Part shown: piece after piece, positions 1-8,340 of the stretch
Layout: the number at the start of each line of letters is the position of its first letter
Position numbering within the stretch: the first letter of the stretch is position 1
NCBI RefSeq assembly: GCF_017377715.1
Contig: NZ_JAFVMF010000004.1
Coordinates: 186,001-250,000, forward strand
Reading direction: 5' to 3'
Source of the DNA: Acetobacter sacchari
GTDB lineage: Bacteria; Pseudomonadota; Alphaproteobacteria; Acetobacterales; Acetobacteraceae
Length of the DNA stretch: 64,000 nt
Notes under the pieces: model-generated
What the model was told of the DNA's origin: nothing
Database searches by the model: none
Seen by the model: the letters and a program-made list of their open reading frames with translations, nothing else
Made by a program: the position numbers and the translations under genes

Positions 1-1
1 T

Positions 2-142
2 GCCGGTGAGATCAACTACGGCTATCGCCCGGCGCCCTGGCTCACCCTGCGTCCGGGCGTCCAATATATCTGGCATCCGGGTGGCACGAACCGCTACCGC
101 AACGCCCTGCTGCTCGACATGGAAATGGGGACGACGTTCTGA
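2..142 (+). CDS. Carbohydrate-selective porin (OprB-like), C-terminal fragment
   Basis: Only the last 46 codons are present; the gene enters from the left edge. The translation has aromatic/polar alternation typical of final outer-membrane beta strands (LRPGVQYIWHPGGT, then ALLLDMEMGTTF) and ends in Phe, as many outer-membrane barrel proteins do. The phrase LRP-x-VQY-I-x-HPGG resembles the end of OprB-family sugar porins. It lies 47 bp before the secreted mutarotase gene on the same strand, so it would supply sugar to the periplasm for the next two enzymes. The family call rests on this short tail and its context; another sugar or substrate porin is possible. Confidence 0.65.
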   Translation, partial: AGEINYGYRPAPWLTLRPGVQYIWHPGGTNRYRNALLLDMEMGTTF

Positions 143-189
143 GCCTCGCTATCCATTCTGTTGTATTCAAACTGCAAGGATTCATCCCG

Positions 190-1359
190 ATGTCGGTTCA
201 TCTTTCCGCTCGTCGCCACATCAGACGCCTCGCCGTGATGGGGACAATTTTCTCGTCCGCATACGGCGTCGCGACCGCAGCGCCTACGGTGTCCGTGGCG
301 CCCTGGGGGCAACTGTCCGATGGGAGTCAGGTCCAGATCGTGACCTTGAAGAACGACAAGGATGTGACGGTACGGGTCATCACCTATGGCGGCGTCATCC
401 AGTCGGTCGTGACCCCGGACCACGAAGGGCATCTCGGCGACATCGTGCTCGGCTTCGGCAAGCTTGAGGGATATACGGTCGACTCCGCAAAGGGAGGGCT
501 GTTCTTCGGCGCCATGATCGGCCGTTACGCCAACCGCCTCGCGGGCGGCGACTTCACGCTCGATGGCAAGAGCTACCATATCGCCGTGACGGCGCCGCCC
601 AATGCGCTGCATGGAGGCAAACAGGGCTTCGACAAGAAACTCTGGACGCTCGCCGGGCGCCGGGTGGACGGCAAGACGGCGTCCGTCACGCTGGAGCTCG
701 TCTCGCCGGACGGCGATCAGGGCTTTCCTGGAAAGCTGACGACGAAGGTCACATACAGCCTTGATGACACCAACGCCCTGACGCTCCATTACACGGCGAC
801 GACCGACGCTCCGACGGTCCTCAACCTGACGAACCACAGCTACTGGAACCTCAATGGCGAGGGCTCCGGGTCGATTGCTCCGGAAATATTAAAGATCGAC
901 GCCAACCGCTATACGCCCACCGATCCGACGTCGATCCCGACGGGCGAGATCGCGCCCGTCGCCGGTACGCCGCTCGACTTCACGAAGCCCCGCGTGATCG
1001 GCGACCGCCTGCGCGATTCTTTCGCCCAGATGATGTATGCGCGCGGATACGACCACAACTGGGTGATCGACGGCCCGGCCGGCGAGGCCCCTCGGCAGGC
1101 AGCCCATCTTTACGACCCTCGCTCCGGGCGGTCGATGGACGTCCTGACGAGCCAGCCGGGTCTGCAGGTCTATACGTCGAACTCGCTGGACGGCGGCTAC
1201 GCCGGTCTGTCCGGCAAGGCCTATCGCCAGACCGACGCCATCGCCTTCGAGGCTGAGCATTTTCCCGACAGCCCGAACCATCCGTCATTCCCGACGACGG
1301 TGCTCCGTCCGGGGCAGACGTTCGATTACACGACGATCTACCGGTTTTCGAATCAGTGA
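190..1359 (+). CDS. galM: Aldose 1-epimerase (mutarotase), exported
   Basis: Interconverts alpha and beta anomers of aldoses. The 389 residues begin with a signal peptide (basic RRHIRR, hydrophobic stretch, cleavage near residue 30 after an ATAA-type site), so it should act in the periplasm. The GalM core follows: AMIGRYANR with NALHGG near residues 112-140, the catalytic His in NLTNHSYWNL (H216) and the acidic base in AFEAEHFPDSPNH (about E354). AAGGA ends 9 bp before the ATG. The PQQ glucose dehydrogenase 87 bp downstream prefers the beta anomer of glucose, so the enzyme probably feeds it. Length suits a GalM with a leader. The family is certain; the sugar used in vivo is inferred from context. 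Confidence 0.9.
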   Translation: MSVHLSARRHIRRLAVMGTIFSSAYGVATAAPTVSVAPWGQLSDGSQVQIVTLKNDKDVTVRVITYGGVIQSVVTPDHEGHLGDIVLGFGKLEGYTVDSAKGGLFFGAMIGRYANRLAGGDFTLDGKSYHIAVTAPPNALHGGKQGFDKKLWTLAGRRVDGKTASVTLELVSPDGDQGFPGKLTTKVTYSLDDTNALTLHYTATTDAPTVLNLTNHSYWNLNGEGSGSIAPEILKIDANRYTPTDPTSIPTGEIAPVAGTPLDFTKPRVIGDRLRDSFAQMMYARGYDHNWVIDGPAGEAPRQAAHLYDPRSGRSMDVLTSQPGLQVYTSNSLDGGYAGLSGKAYRQTDAIAFEAEHFPDSPNHPSFPTTVLRPGQTFDYTTIYRFSNQ

Positions 1360-1446
1360 GATGATTGATCGAAGCCGTGCCGGGCTTGACGTAACAGCGC
1401 GTCGGCGCCGCGCCCATTCTTCCAATCCGACAGTCCTGGAGACGAC

Positions 1447-3873
1447 ATGAACACGCTCCCTCGCGTACCGAAGCCGGTTGTGCTGACGGCGCTCCTTGTC
1501 GCGTTGATCGGCGTCGCTCTCACCATTGGTGGGGCATGGCTGTCGACGTACGGCGACACGCCCTATTATCTCATCTGCGGCATTGCGATGCTGGCGACCG
1601 CTTTTCTCCTCTATCGCGGCAAGGCGGCGGCTCTCTGGGTCTATGCGGCGATCACGCTCGGCAGCCTGATCTGGGCCGTCACCGAAGCTGGCTTCGATTT
1701 CTGGTCTCTCGTCCCGCGCAGCGACGTGATCGGCATTATAGGCATATGGCTGCTCCTGCCGTTCATCAGGCGTCCGCTGGGAGCCACCCGCGCAACGGTC
1801 GCCCCGCTTGGCGCCAGTCTCGTGCTGACGGTCCTGGTGATCGCATTCTCGCTGACTCAGGACCCCTACTCCCTTGACGGCAAGCTGCCGACTCAGGTCG
1901 CCAACGCCGCACCGGGCGACGCCGCTGCGATGCCTGATTCTGAGTGGCACGATTGGGGCCGCACACAGTATGGCAACCGCTTCTCGCCCTTGAAGCAGAT
2001 TGACGCCTCAAACGTGGGCAAGCTGAAAGTCGCCTGGATCCTGCGGACCGGCGACCTCAAGACGGCGAATGATCCCGGCGAGACGACGAACGAGGGCACG
2101 CCTGTCATGGCGAACGGAACCCTCTATCTGTGCTCCACCCATCAGAAGCTGTTCGCGGTCGACGCGACGACCGGCAAGACGAAATGGGTGTTCGACCCCC
2201 ATCTCTCCGTCAATCCCGGTTTCCAGCATCTGACCTGTCGCGGCGTGACCTATCACGCTACGCCAGCGAGCGCGCTGACGATTGACGGGCAACCCGCGCC
2301 GAACGAGTGCGCGCACCGCATCTTCCTGCCGACCAATGACGGCCGCCTGTTCGCCATCAATGCCGATGACGGCTCGCGCTGCCCCAGTTTCGGCGACAAC
2401 GGCGAACTCAACCTGCGCGATGAGGGTATGCCCTTCACGCAGGCTGGCGGATGGGAGGGCACGTCCCCACCCGTCGTCACCGACAGGCTCGTTATCCAAT
2501 CGGGCGCTGTGACGGACAACGGCTCGGTGCATGAACCTTCGGGCGTTACCCGAGCGTACGACCTCTACACCGGCAAACTCGTCTGGGTCTTCGACACCGG
2601 CAATCCCGATCCGAACCAGATGCCGGGTCCGGACCACAAGTTCGTGGCGAATTCACCGAACTCCTGGATCACCTCGTCCTACGACGCCGCGCTCAACCTG
2701 ATCTACATCCCGACCGGCGTGCAGACCCCCGACGAATGGGGAGGTAACCGTGACCAGAATTCCGAACGCTACGCCTCCGGCATCCTCGCGCTCAACGCCG
2801 ATACCGGCAAACTCGCGTGGTTCTACCAGACCGTTCATCACGATCTTTGGGACATGGACGTCCCCTCGCAGCCGAGTCTGGTCGATATCAAGCAGAAGGA
2901 CGGGACCGTCATTCCCGCGATCTACGCACCGGGCAAGACGGGCAATGTCTTCGTTCTTGACCGCCGCACAGGAAAGCTGATCGTCCCCGCTGATGAACTG
3001 CCGGTCCCGCAAGGCGCCGCCCCCGGCGATCATGTCTCTCCGACGCAGCCTTTCTCTGACCTCTCGCTCCGCCCGAAAGCGCTCCTGACAGGCGCTGACA
3101 TGTGGGGCGGCACCATGTTCGACCAATTGGTCTGCCGGATCGCCTTCCACCAGTTGCGCTACGAGGGCACCTTCACGCCTCCCTCGACCCAGGGCACGCT
3201 GGTCTTTCCTGGCAATCTCGGGATCTTCGAATGGGGCGGTCTCGCCGTCGATCCGCAACGCCAGATCGCCGTCGCCGACACACTCTCTCTGCCGTTCGTT
3301 TCGCGCCTCGTGCCGCGTGGGCCGAACAATCCGCTCTGGCCGTCTCAAAACAACGCGGGCGGAACCGGAGGAGAGAGTGGCATCCAGCATAATTACGGCG
3401 CGCCATACGCCGTGGAACTCAACCCGTTCGTCAATCCGTTGCTGGCGAAGGTCGGCCTCAATATGCCCTGCCGTAATCCGCCGTGGGGCTATATGGTCGG
3501 CATCGACCTGACCACCAACAGGGTGGTCTGGAAACACCGCAACGGCACCATACAGAACAGCCTGTATGGAAGCTCGCTGCCGATCACGCTCCCGCCGGTG
3601 GAGATTGGCGTGCCGGCGCTTGGCGGGCCGCTGGTCACCGCGGGCAACGTGGCGTTTCTCACGGGTTCGATGGACTACTACATCCGCGCCTACGACGTGA
3701 CGACGGGCAAGGTGCTGTGGCAGCAATCGCTTCCCGCTGGCGGGCAGTCCACGCCCATGACGTATGCCGTGAACGGCAAGCAGTATGTCGTTTCCTATGT
3801 GGGCGGTCATGGTTCGTTTCCGACCAAGCTGGGCGATTACCTGATCGCGTGGTCTCTTCCCGAAGGGAAATAA
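1447..3873 (+). CDS. gcd: Membrane-bound PQQ-dependent glucose dehydrogenase
   Basis: Oxidises D-glucose to gluconolactone in the periplasm and passes electrons to ubiquinone. It has 808 residues, the usual size of the membrane-bound enzyme. Five hydrophobic segments fill residues about 10-140, followed by the eight-bladed quinoprotein domain. Visible active-site features match the E. coli enzyme: the His of GVTYH (H270), the Asp of HHDLWD (D469) and the Lys of APGKTGN (K497), plus CRNPPWGY and GGQSTPMTY near the C-terminus. A GGAGA ribosome site sits just before the ATG. It follows the mutarotase gene. Hallmark oxidative-fermentation enzyme of acetic acid bacteria. A paralogue with a shifted sugar range cannot be excluded. 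Confidence 0.93.
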   Translation: MNTLPRVPKPVVLTALLVALIGVALTIGGAWLSTYGDTPYYLICGIAMLATAFLLYRGKAAALWVYAAITLGSLIWAVTEAGFDFWSLVPRSDVIGIIGIWLLLPFIRRPLGATRATVAPLGASLVLTVLVIAFSLTQDPYSLDGKLPTQVANAAPGDAAAMPDSEWHDWGRTQYGNRFSPLKQIDASNVGKLKVAWILRTGDLKTANDPGETTNEGTPVMANGTLYLCSTHQKLFAVDATTGKTKWVFDPHLSVNPGFQHLTCRGVTYHATPASALTIDGQPAPNECAHRIFLPTNDGRLFAINADDGSRCPSFGDNGELNLRDEGMPFTQAGGWEGTSPPVVTDRLVIQSGAVTDNGSVHEPSGVTRAYDLYTGKLVWVFDTGNPDPNQMPGPDHKFVANSPNSWITSSYDAALNLIYIPTGVQTPDEWGGNRDQNSERYASGILALNADTGKLAWFYQTVHHDLWDMDVPSQPSLVDIKQKDGTVIPAIYAPGKTGNVFVLDRRTGKLIVPADELPVPQGAAPGDHVSPTQPFSDLSLRPKALLTGADMWGGTMFDQLVCRIAFHQLRYEGTFTPPSTQGTLVFPGNLGIFEWGGLAVDPQRQIAVADTLSLPFVSRLVPRGPNNPLWPSQNNAGGTGGESGIQHNYGAPYAVELNPFVNPLLAKVGLNMPCRNPPWGYMVGIDLTTNRVVWKHRNGTIQNSLYGSSLPITLPPVEIGVPALGGPLVTAGNVAFLTGSMDYYIRAYDVTTGKVLWQQSLPAGGQSTPMTYAVNGKQYVVSYVGGHGSFPTKLGDYLIAWSLPEGK

Positions 3874-3949
3874 CAAGTTCATTCGAGGATATTTAAGGCG
3901 GAGCAAACATGCTTCGCCGCTCTCGGGCCTTGTGTCCGGTCCGGTGCTG

Positions 3950-4230
3950 TCCTTACTCATTGAGGACATTACCGGGCACATAAATCTCGACGCCAATCCG
4001 TCGGAACGGGCCATTCGACCTGTGACACTCGGTCGCAAGAACGCCCTTTTTCCGGCGGCAAGGGCGGCGCCAGCCGGTGGGCAATCGTTGCGCCACTGAC
4101 CGCAACAGCCAAGCTTAATGGTATCGAGCCGTTTGTATGGCTGCGCGACTTACTGACACGCATGATCGACGGAAACCCTGCAGCCCGGATCGGCGAGTTG
4201 CTCCCATTGGCCCAAATCGCCAGCAGCTGA
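3950..4230 (+). pseudogene. IS66-family transposase (TnpC), C-terminal scar
   Basis: Two frames carry the end of an IS66 transposase. The first reads LDANPSERAIRPVTLGRKNALF, matching the family motif DNNPAERAIRP..GRKN. A one-base slip at the run of five T then shifts to the frame reading GGASRWAIVAPLTATAKLNGIEPF and LLTRMIDGNPAARIGELLP, ending at the TGA at 4230. Only about 90 of the usual 500 or so codons remain, with no start, so it is dead. It separates the glucose dehydrogenase gene from the SDR/MFS/LysR unit and may mark the edge of an acquired segment. Confidence 0.8.
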
Positions 4231-4277
4231 TTTAGGGGGGTAGAAGGAAGGTCTGCTCCTGGACGGGAAGACATAAA

Positions 4278-4300
4278 GGCGGTCATTCAGCGTGCCCGCG
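4278..4300 (+). repeat. Probable terminal inverted repeat of the IS66 remnant
   Basis: The stretch GGCGGTCATTCAGCG followed by GC-rich bases looks like IS66-family ends, which commonly carry a GGTCATT..GCGC..TTAC pattern. It lies 48 bp after the transposase stop, where the right end is expected. No matching left end was found, consistent with a truncated element. Confidence 0.45.
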
Positions 4301-4363
4301 ATAGCTTATAACTCCATCGATTCTACTCTGAGCAGCGATAATCTTGGTCTGAAATGGCATCCA

Positions 4364-5215
4364 CTATCGAGTTAGTAGAAAAGTCGAGAACTGGTCTTTC
4401 CAATCGTCGTGCCATCGCGATAGTGCCGGTCTGTTTTTGATAATATCATCGAGAGCCCACCGCATGCGACGCTGGTCGATCTCTGGCGTCACCGCCCCAT
4501 CCGGGCATATGATGTAAAAATCGCCTTTTCGCAGGCGAGCGACAAAGTAAGCGATAAGTTCTTCGGCCGTCCATGCCTCATGGGGCTTCGCAGTGCCCTT
4601 CGATTTTAGGGCTTCATTCATTGGCGTCCATGTGTAACCAGGAACAAAGAGGTGGGCGGTCACCCTGCCGCCTGCAATCTGGCGCAACTCATGCGAGAGT
4701 TGCTCCGTCAATACTTTCACACCAGCTTTGGCAACCGAATACGCCGCATTCCCGGGTGGTGTTGTGATGCCTTCCTTTGATCCTAAATTAATGACCGCCG
4801 CAGGATTGTTTTGTGTGATCATGCGCGGAACAAAAATTGTCTGAGCCGAAAGGATCGAGAAGAAATTGACCTCTAGCTGATGCCGCCATGCAGGGACATC
4901 GTCCCAAGGGCCAGCGCCTGCAATGATGCCGGCATTGTTCATCAAAATGGCTATTTCCCCAAAGACGCTGTAGGCCGTGTCGCTGAGCCTGCGAAGGTCC
5001 CCATCCGAGGTAACATCGCCAACAACCATCTCAGTCGGACCGGCCACACTCAGTTCGGTTGATAATGCACTTAGCGCTTCTCGATCGCGGTCGAACAGGC
5101 AAAGTCGCATACCGAGTCTGGAAAAATGGCGCGCCGCCGCTGCGCCGATCCCTGCGGCCGCGCCAGTGATTACGGCTACGCGGCCAGGAATGAGAAGTGG
5201 GGAAAAGTCCGTCAC
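4364..5215 (-). CDS. SDR-family NAD(P)-dependent oxidoreductase
   Basis: A short-chain dehydrogenase/reductase of 283 residues; the substrate cannot be read from sequence. The Rossmann glycine motif TGAAAGIG is at residues 18-25, followed by NNAG and the catalytic YxxxK motif as YSVAK. The tail of about 70 residues beyond the core (WALDDIIKNRP, WHDDWKDQF) is longer than in the shortest classical members. The start is a GTG with GAAGG 8 bp upstream; no ATG fits. It is 23 bp downstream of the MFS gene on the same strand, so the two probably form an operon controlled by the divergent LysR regulator. The group lies between two IS scars. Confidence 0.85.
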   Translation of the reverse strand: MTDFSPLLIPGRVAVITGAAAGIGAAAARHFSRLGMRLCLFDRDREALSALSTELSVAGPTEMVVGDVTSDGDLRRLSDTAYSVFGEIAILMNNAGIIAGAGPWDDVPAWRHQLEVNFFSILSAQTIFVPRMITQNNPAAVINLGSKEGITTPPGNAAYSVAKAGVKVLTEQLSHELRQIAGGRVTAHLFVPGYTWTPMNEALKSKGTAKPHEAWTAEELIAYFVARLRKGDFYIICPDGAVTPEIDQRRMRWALDDIIKNRPALSRWHDDWKDQFSTFLLTR

Positions 5216-5238
5216 CGTTGATAACCTTCATTAATATT

Positions 5239-6432
5239 TCAAATAATATTGAATTTTCGAGCAATACCGGTCGACAGTCCCATTATCGCGAGGCCACCAA
5301 TCGCAAGCGCCCCCGCAACCAGACCTGTCGAAGGCCAACCCAGGCCAGCGCTGATGGCCAAACCACCTGTCCAGGCGCCAATCGCATTCGACAGGTTAAA
5401 AGCCGAATGGTTCATCGCAGCTGCGAGAGCCTGAGCATCCTGAGCTACGTCCATGAGTCGAGCTTGCAAGGCGGGTACAAGCGCGAAACCAATGCCGATC
5501 AGGAAAAGCCCGAGGGCTGCTGTGACGGAGCCTGTTGCAAAGAAATAGAATGCGCTGAGAAACACGATATTCCAAACAAGGATGCCGAAAATTGACGGTA
5601 TCAATGCCCGATCCGCGAGCCATCCTCCGATAATGTTGCCGACGATCATTCCCAGGCCCCAGAGGGCCAGGTAAATTGGGACCTGCCCGTTCGAAACATG
5701 CGCGGCTTCGGTAAGCGTCGGCGTTATATAGCTGTAGACAGCAAACATGCCACCGAAACCGACCGTCGCCACACCAAGAGTCAGCCAGATTTGCTTACGG
5801 CTGAAGGCTGATAACTCATGCATCGGGGACGCCTTGGCATCCGCGTCGATCGTGGGAATGAAGCAGAATAGTAGACAGGACAGCAGTAAGCCGCCAACGC
5901 CCACGACAAAGAACGCCGAACGCCATCCAAAGGCCTGTCCCAGCCAGGTTGCTGCCGGCACGCCAATGAGATTAGCCGCTGCCAGCCCGAGCATGACATG
6001 CCCAATGGCTTGAGCACGTTGTGATGGAGGCACCATGGCGGCGGCAACGATTGATGCTGTGCCATAATAGGCGCCGTGCGGTAGCCCCGCCAGAAAGCGC
6101 GCAACCGCCAGCCCCCAAAAGCCGGGTAAAGTCGCCGAAGCAACGTTGCCGATCAGAACGATCGCGGCCAGCATCATGAGGATGCGACGCCGTTCCATAC
6201 GCGCTGTCATTATCGCAAGAAGCGGAGAACCCAGCACAACCCCGAGCGCATAAGCACTGATGAGATTGCCAGCTTTTGGCAGAGAGACATGCGTTGAGGC
6301 AGCCATGTCGGGCAACAGCCCCATCGATGCGAACTCACCGGTGCCAATGAACAGGCCGCCGAGGCCAAGGACAAATTGTGCAAACCCCGACCCGCGTGGC
6401 GCTTGCGCCACGTTGCGGCTTTTTCCAGCCAT
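5239..6432 (-). CDS. MFS transporter, DHA1 (drug/sugar efflux) type
   Basis: Twelve hydrophobic segments over about 397 residues place it in the major facilitator superfamily, likely an exporter of the AraJ/YdhP kind. The loop 2-3 motif reads TARMERRRILM, and PHGAYYG in segment 4 is typical of this group. The reading frame also allows a GTG at 6444 and an ATG at 6438; the ATG at 6432 is preferred because GGGA lies 8 bp upstream. It leads a two-gene unit with the SDR gene and is divergent from the LysR regulator, so export of a compound handled by the SDR enzyme is plausible. The substrate is unknown. Confidence 0.83.
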   Translation of the reverse strand: MAGKSRNVAQAPRGSGFAQFVLGLGGLFIGTGEFASMGLLPDMAASTHVSLPKAGNLISAYALGVVLGSPLLAIMTARMERRRILMMLAAIVLIGNVASATLPGFWGLAVARFLAGLPHGAYYGTASIVAAAMVPPSQRAQAIGHVMLGLAAANLIGVPAATWLGQAFGWRSAFFVVGVGGLLLSCLLFCFIPTIDADAKASPMHELSAFSRKQIWLTLGVATVGFGGMFAVYSYITPTLTEAAHVSNGQVPIYLALWGLGMIVGNIIGGWLADRALIPSIFGILVWNIVFLSAFYFFATGSVTAALGLFLIGIGFALVPALQARLMDVAQDAQALAAAMNHSAFNLSNAIGAWTGGLAISAGLGWPSTGLVAGALAIGGLAIMGLSTGIARKFNII

Positions 6433-6452
6433 ATTCATTCCCACTCATGCGG

Positions 6453-6477
6453 TGAACGCGTTATCGCGACACGTTCA
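6453..6477. promoter_or_regulatory. Inverted repeat between MFS and LysR genes, candidate LysR site
   Basis: TGAACG, a 13-base spacer and CGTTCA form a perfect 6+6 dyad in the divergent intergenic region, close to the MFS start. LysR regulators often bind interrupted dyads of about 15-25 bp in such positions. Binding is inferred. Confidence 0.4.
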
Positions 6478-6569
6478 ATTTAATGGGTTTGGCGCGGTAT
6501 CGCTGCATCATGGTTCTTCAATGACGTGTTCATCTGGACTCAACACCAGCGTTCATTTTAGATAAAGAT

Positions 6570-7469
6570 ATGGCCAACCTTACCCGCACGGATCTCGGCG
6601 ATCTCAATCTGGTCCGGGTTATCGCGCGCGCCGGTGGCTTCAGGCGCGCCGCGCTCGAACTGGATATCTCCCCTTCTGCCTTAAGCCATGCCGTACGGAA
6701 TCTGGAGGCGCGGCTCGGGGTCAGGTTGTTTAATCGTACAAATCGAAGCGTGACACCGACTGACGCTGGCCGGGCGCTAATTGCCTCACTCGTTTCCGGT
6801 TTTGGCGCAATTGAGGACGGTCTGGAGGGCATTAACCGCTATCGGGATCGTCCAATCGGACGTCTACGTCTTAATGTACTTACAGATGCGGCGCGCCTGA
6901 TCCTTGCACCGACCCTTGCAAGTTTCATCGTTAAATATCCAGACATAAAGATCGATATTACCGTACAAGACGATTTCATTGATATTGTCACCGAAGGTTA
7001 CGACGCAGGCATTCGCTTTGGTGGCCGGGTGCCTGAAGAGATGATCGCGCAATCGATTGGTCAGGATCTGCGTTGGATCATGGTTGCGTCCCCCGCCTAT
7101 CTCGAGAACTCGCCGTCGATCTCGCATCCGGCCGAACTTGCTGTGCATCGCTGTATCGGCTTGCGTACAGGAACCGGCGCGCTTGACCGCTGGGAACTGG
7201 AACGCGACGCAGAGATGACGACTGTAAATGTCGACTGGGCGGTGATCGTCAGCGAAACCGCACTAGCGATCGAGTTGGCGGAACGCGGCGTGGGGATCAC
7301 GTATTGTCAGGAGCGTCGCGTTGTCCGTCAGATTGAATCTGGCGAGTTATGCGAAGTTTTGCCGGAGTGGTCATCGTTCGGCCCAGCATTCCATATCTAT
7401 TACCCCAGTCGGCGCCAAGTGCCCGGGGCCTTACGCGCACTGATTAACCACCTGCGATCCAGTGTTTGA
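6570..7469 (+). CDS. LysR-family transcriptional regulator
   Basis: Full-length LysR regulator of 299 residues. The N-terminal winged helix-turn-helix (residues 1-62) shows the family pattern: FRRAALELDISPSALSHAVRNLE, then LGVRLFNRTNRSVTPTDAGR. An effector-binding domain of two periplasmic-binding-protein-like lobes follows. It is transcribed away from the MFS-SDR pair with a 137-bp shared control region, the standard arrangement for local control. The effector is unknown. The gene ends just before an IS5-family scar, but its own frame is intact. Confidence 0.9.
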   Translation: MANLTRTDLGDLNLVRVIARAGGFRRAALELDISPSALSHAVRNLEARLGVRLFNRTNRSVTPTDAGRALIASLVSGFGAIEDGLEGINRYRDRPIGRLRLNVLTDAARLILAPTLASFIVKYPDIKIDITVQDDFIDIVTEGYDAGIRFGGRVPEEMIAQSIGQDLRWIMVASPAYLENSPSISHPAELAVHRCIGLRTGTGALDRWELERDAEMTTVNVDWAVIVSETALAIELAERGVGITYCQERRVVRQIESGELCEVLPEWSSFGPAFHIYYPSRRQVPGALRALINHLRSSV

Positions 7470-7597
7470 TAGGGTGCAACACTTTAGATCGATGGTTTGA
7501 CAGAAGAAATTTATCCATGCCGCCGAGGACGATCCCTTCAGCCTATTTTTTAAGAAGACGGGATTGGGGAAAGAATATCCAAGGTCTAGACAACGCA

Positions 7598-7772
7598 TCA
7601 AATGGATTGGTTACTGATGTCGGCGATGCTAGCGGCTGTGTTTAAGCGGCTGGAATAATGGTCGGCCGCATCTTCCGCCACGTCCGCTATGCGAAACACT
7701 TCTTCCTGAATCGTACGACCGAGATCAAGGGCGAATCCTGCTATTAATCGTGCGACCTTCAGACGCTCACTT
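7598..7772 (-). other. Short open frame abutting IS scar, possible truncated gene end
   Basis: About 55 codons on the minus strand read RLIAGFALDLGRTIQEEVF and AEDAADHYSSRL before a stop at 7598. The composition is helix-like and its upstream side coincides with the start of the IS5-family remnant. It may be the 3' end of a gene cut by that element. No family was recognised and it may equally be a chance frame. Confidence 0.2.
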
Positions 7773-7774
7773 GC

Positions 7775-8230
7775 TTGCTGGCGTTCACCAGGATCGCTCG
7801 GAAGCACACAAAAAAAGGCGCAGACCAGGCCGTAGGGCGGTCCCGTGGCGGACAGACCACGAAGATCCACGTCACGCTGAGGCCGCCGAAAGGCTGTGGC
7901 TCTTTCGCTGACGTTCGGACAAAGACTCAGCGCCACCGAAGCAGAGCCTTTGCTCGATGAAGCCGATCCCAGGACCTTGACCGCCGACAAGGCTCACGGC
8001 GCCGATCTATTCATTACAAATTTGGAGCCCGACAGGTCGCGCCGGTTGTTCCGTCAAGAACAAACCGGCGCAATCAACGGAAAAAGCAACTTCCCGCTTT
8101 ATAAAAGCAGAAACACCACCGAACGCTTCTTCCCAGGTTGAGGCCGCGCACAGACACTGCGACAAACTGCAATCGACCTTTCTTGCCTTCGCTCAAGTCG
8201 CTGTCGCTAGCATCAAGCTTAACGACCGAC
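7775..8230 (+). pseudogene. IS5-family (IS427-like) transposase remnant
   Basis: Three frame-shifted blocks in order match the second half of an IS427-group transposase: KKGADQAVGRSRGGQTTKIH, then TEAEPLLDEADPRTLTADKAHGAD with LYKSRNTTERFF, then DKLQSTFLAFAQVAVASIKL near the end. The catalytic DDE spacing is broken by shifts and a gap, so it is inactive. It fills most of the 870 bp between the LysR and ndh genes. Related blocks occur in the element at 17.1-17.9 kb, but the two differ too much to be recent copies. Confidence 0.8.
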
Positions 8231-8235
8231 ACCCC

Positions 8236-8260
8236 TTAGCCTCTACCTTGCTGAGGCTAA
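8236..8260. terminator. Hairpin downstream of ndh
   Basis: TTAGCCTC and GAGGCTAA form a perfect 8-bp stem with a 9-base loop, about 80 bp beyond the ndh stop. There is no T-run on the ndh-coding strand, so it may slow or end transcription but is not a classical intrinsic terminator. It could also belong to the IS end. Confidence 0.3.
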
Positions 8261-8340
8261 CGCACTCTGATTGCGGCGAGGGCAACGATCGGTCTCGCAA
8301 GAGAGGTCCGCCGATATCCGCGCGCCAGGCCCGCGCGCTC

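Noticed and set aside
2653-4038. 461-codon minus-strand open frame
   Set aside because: Antisense shadow of the glucose dehydrogenase gene.
7775-8230. Considered as a copy of the IS at 17.1 kb
   Set aside because: Same family blocks but the wording and gaps differ too much, and inverted ends could not be matched.
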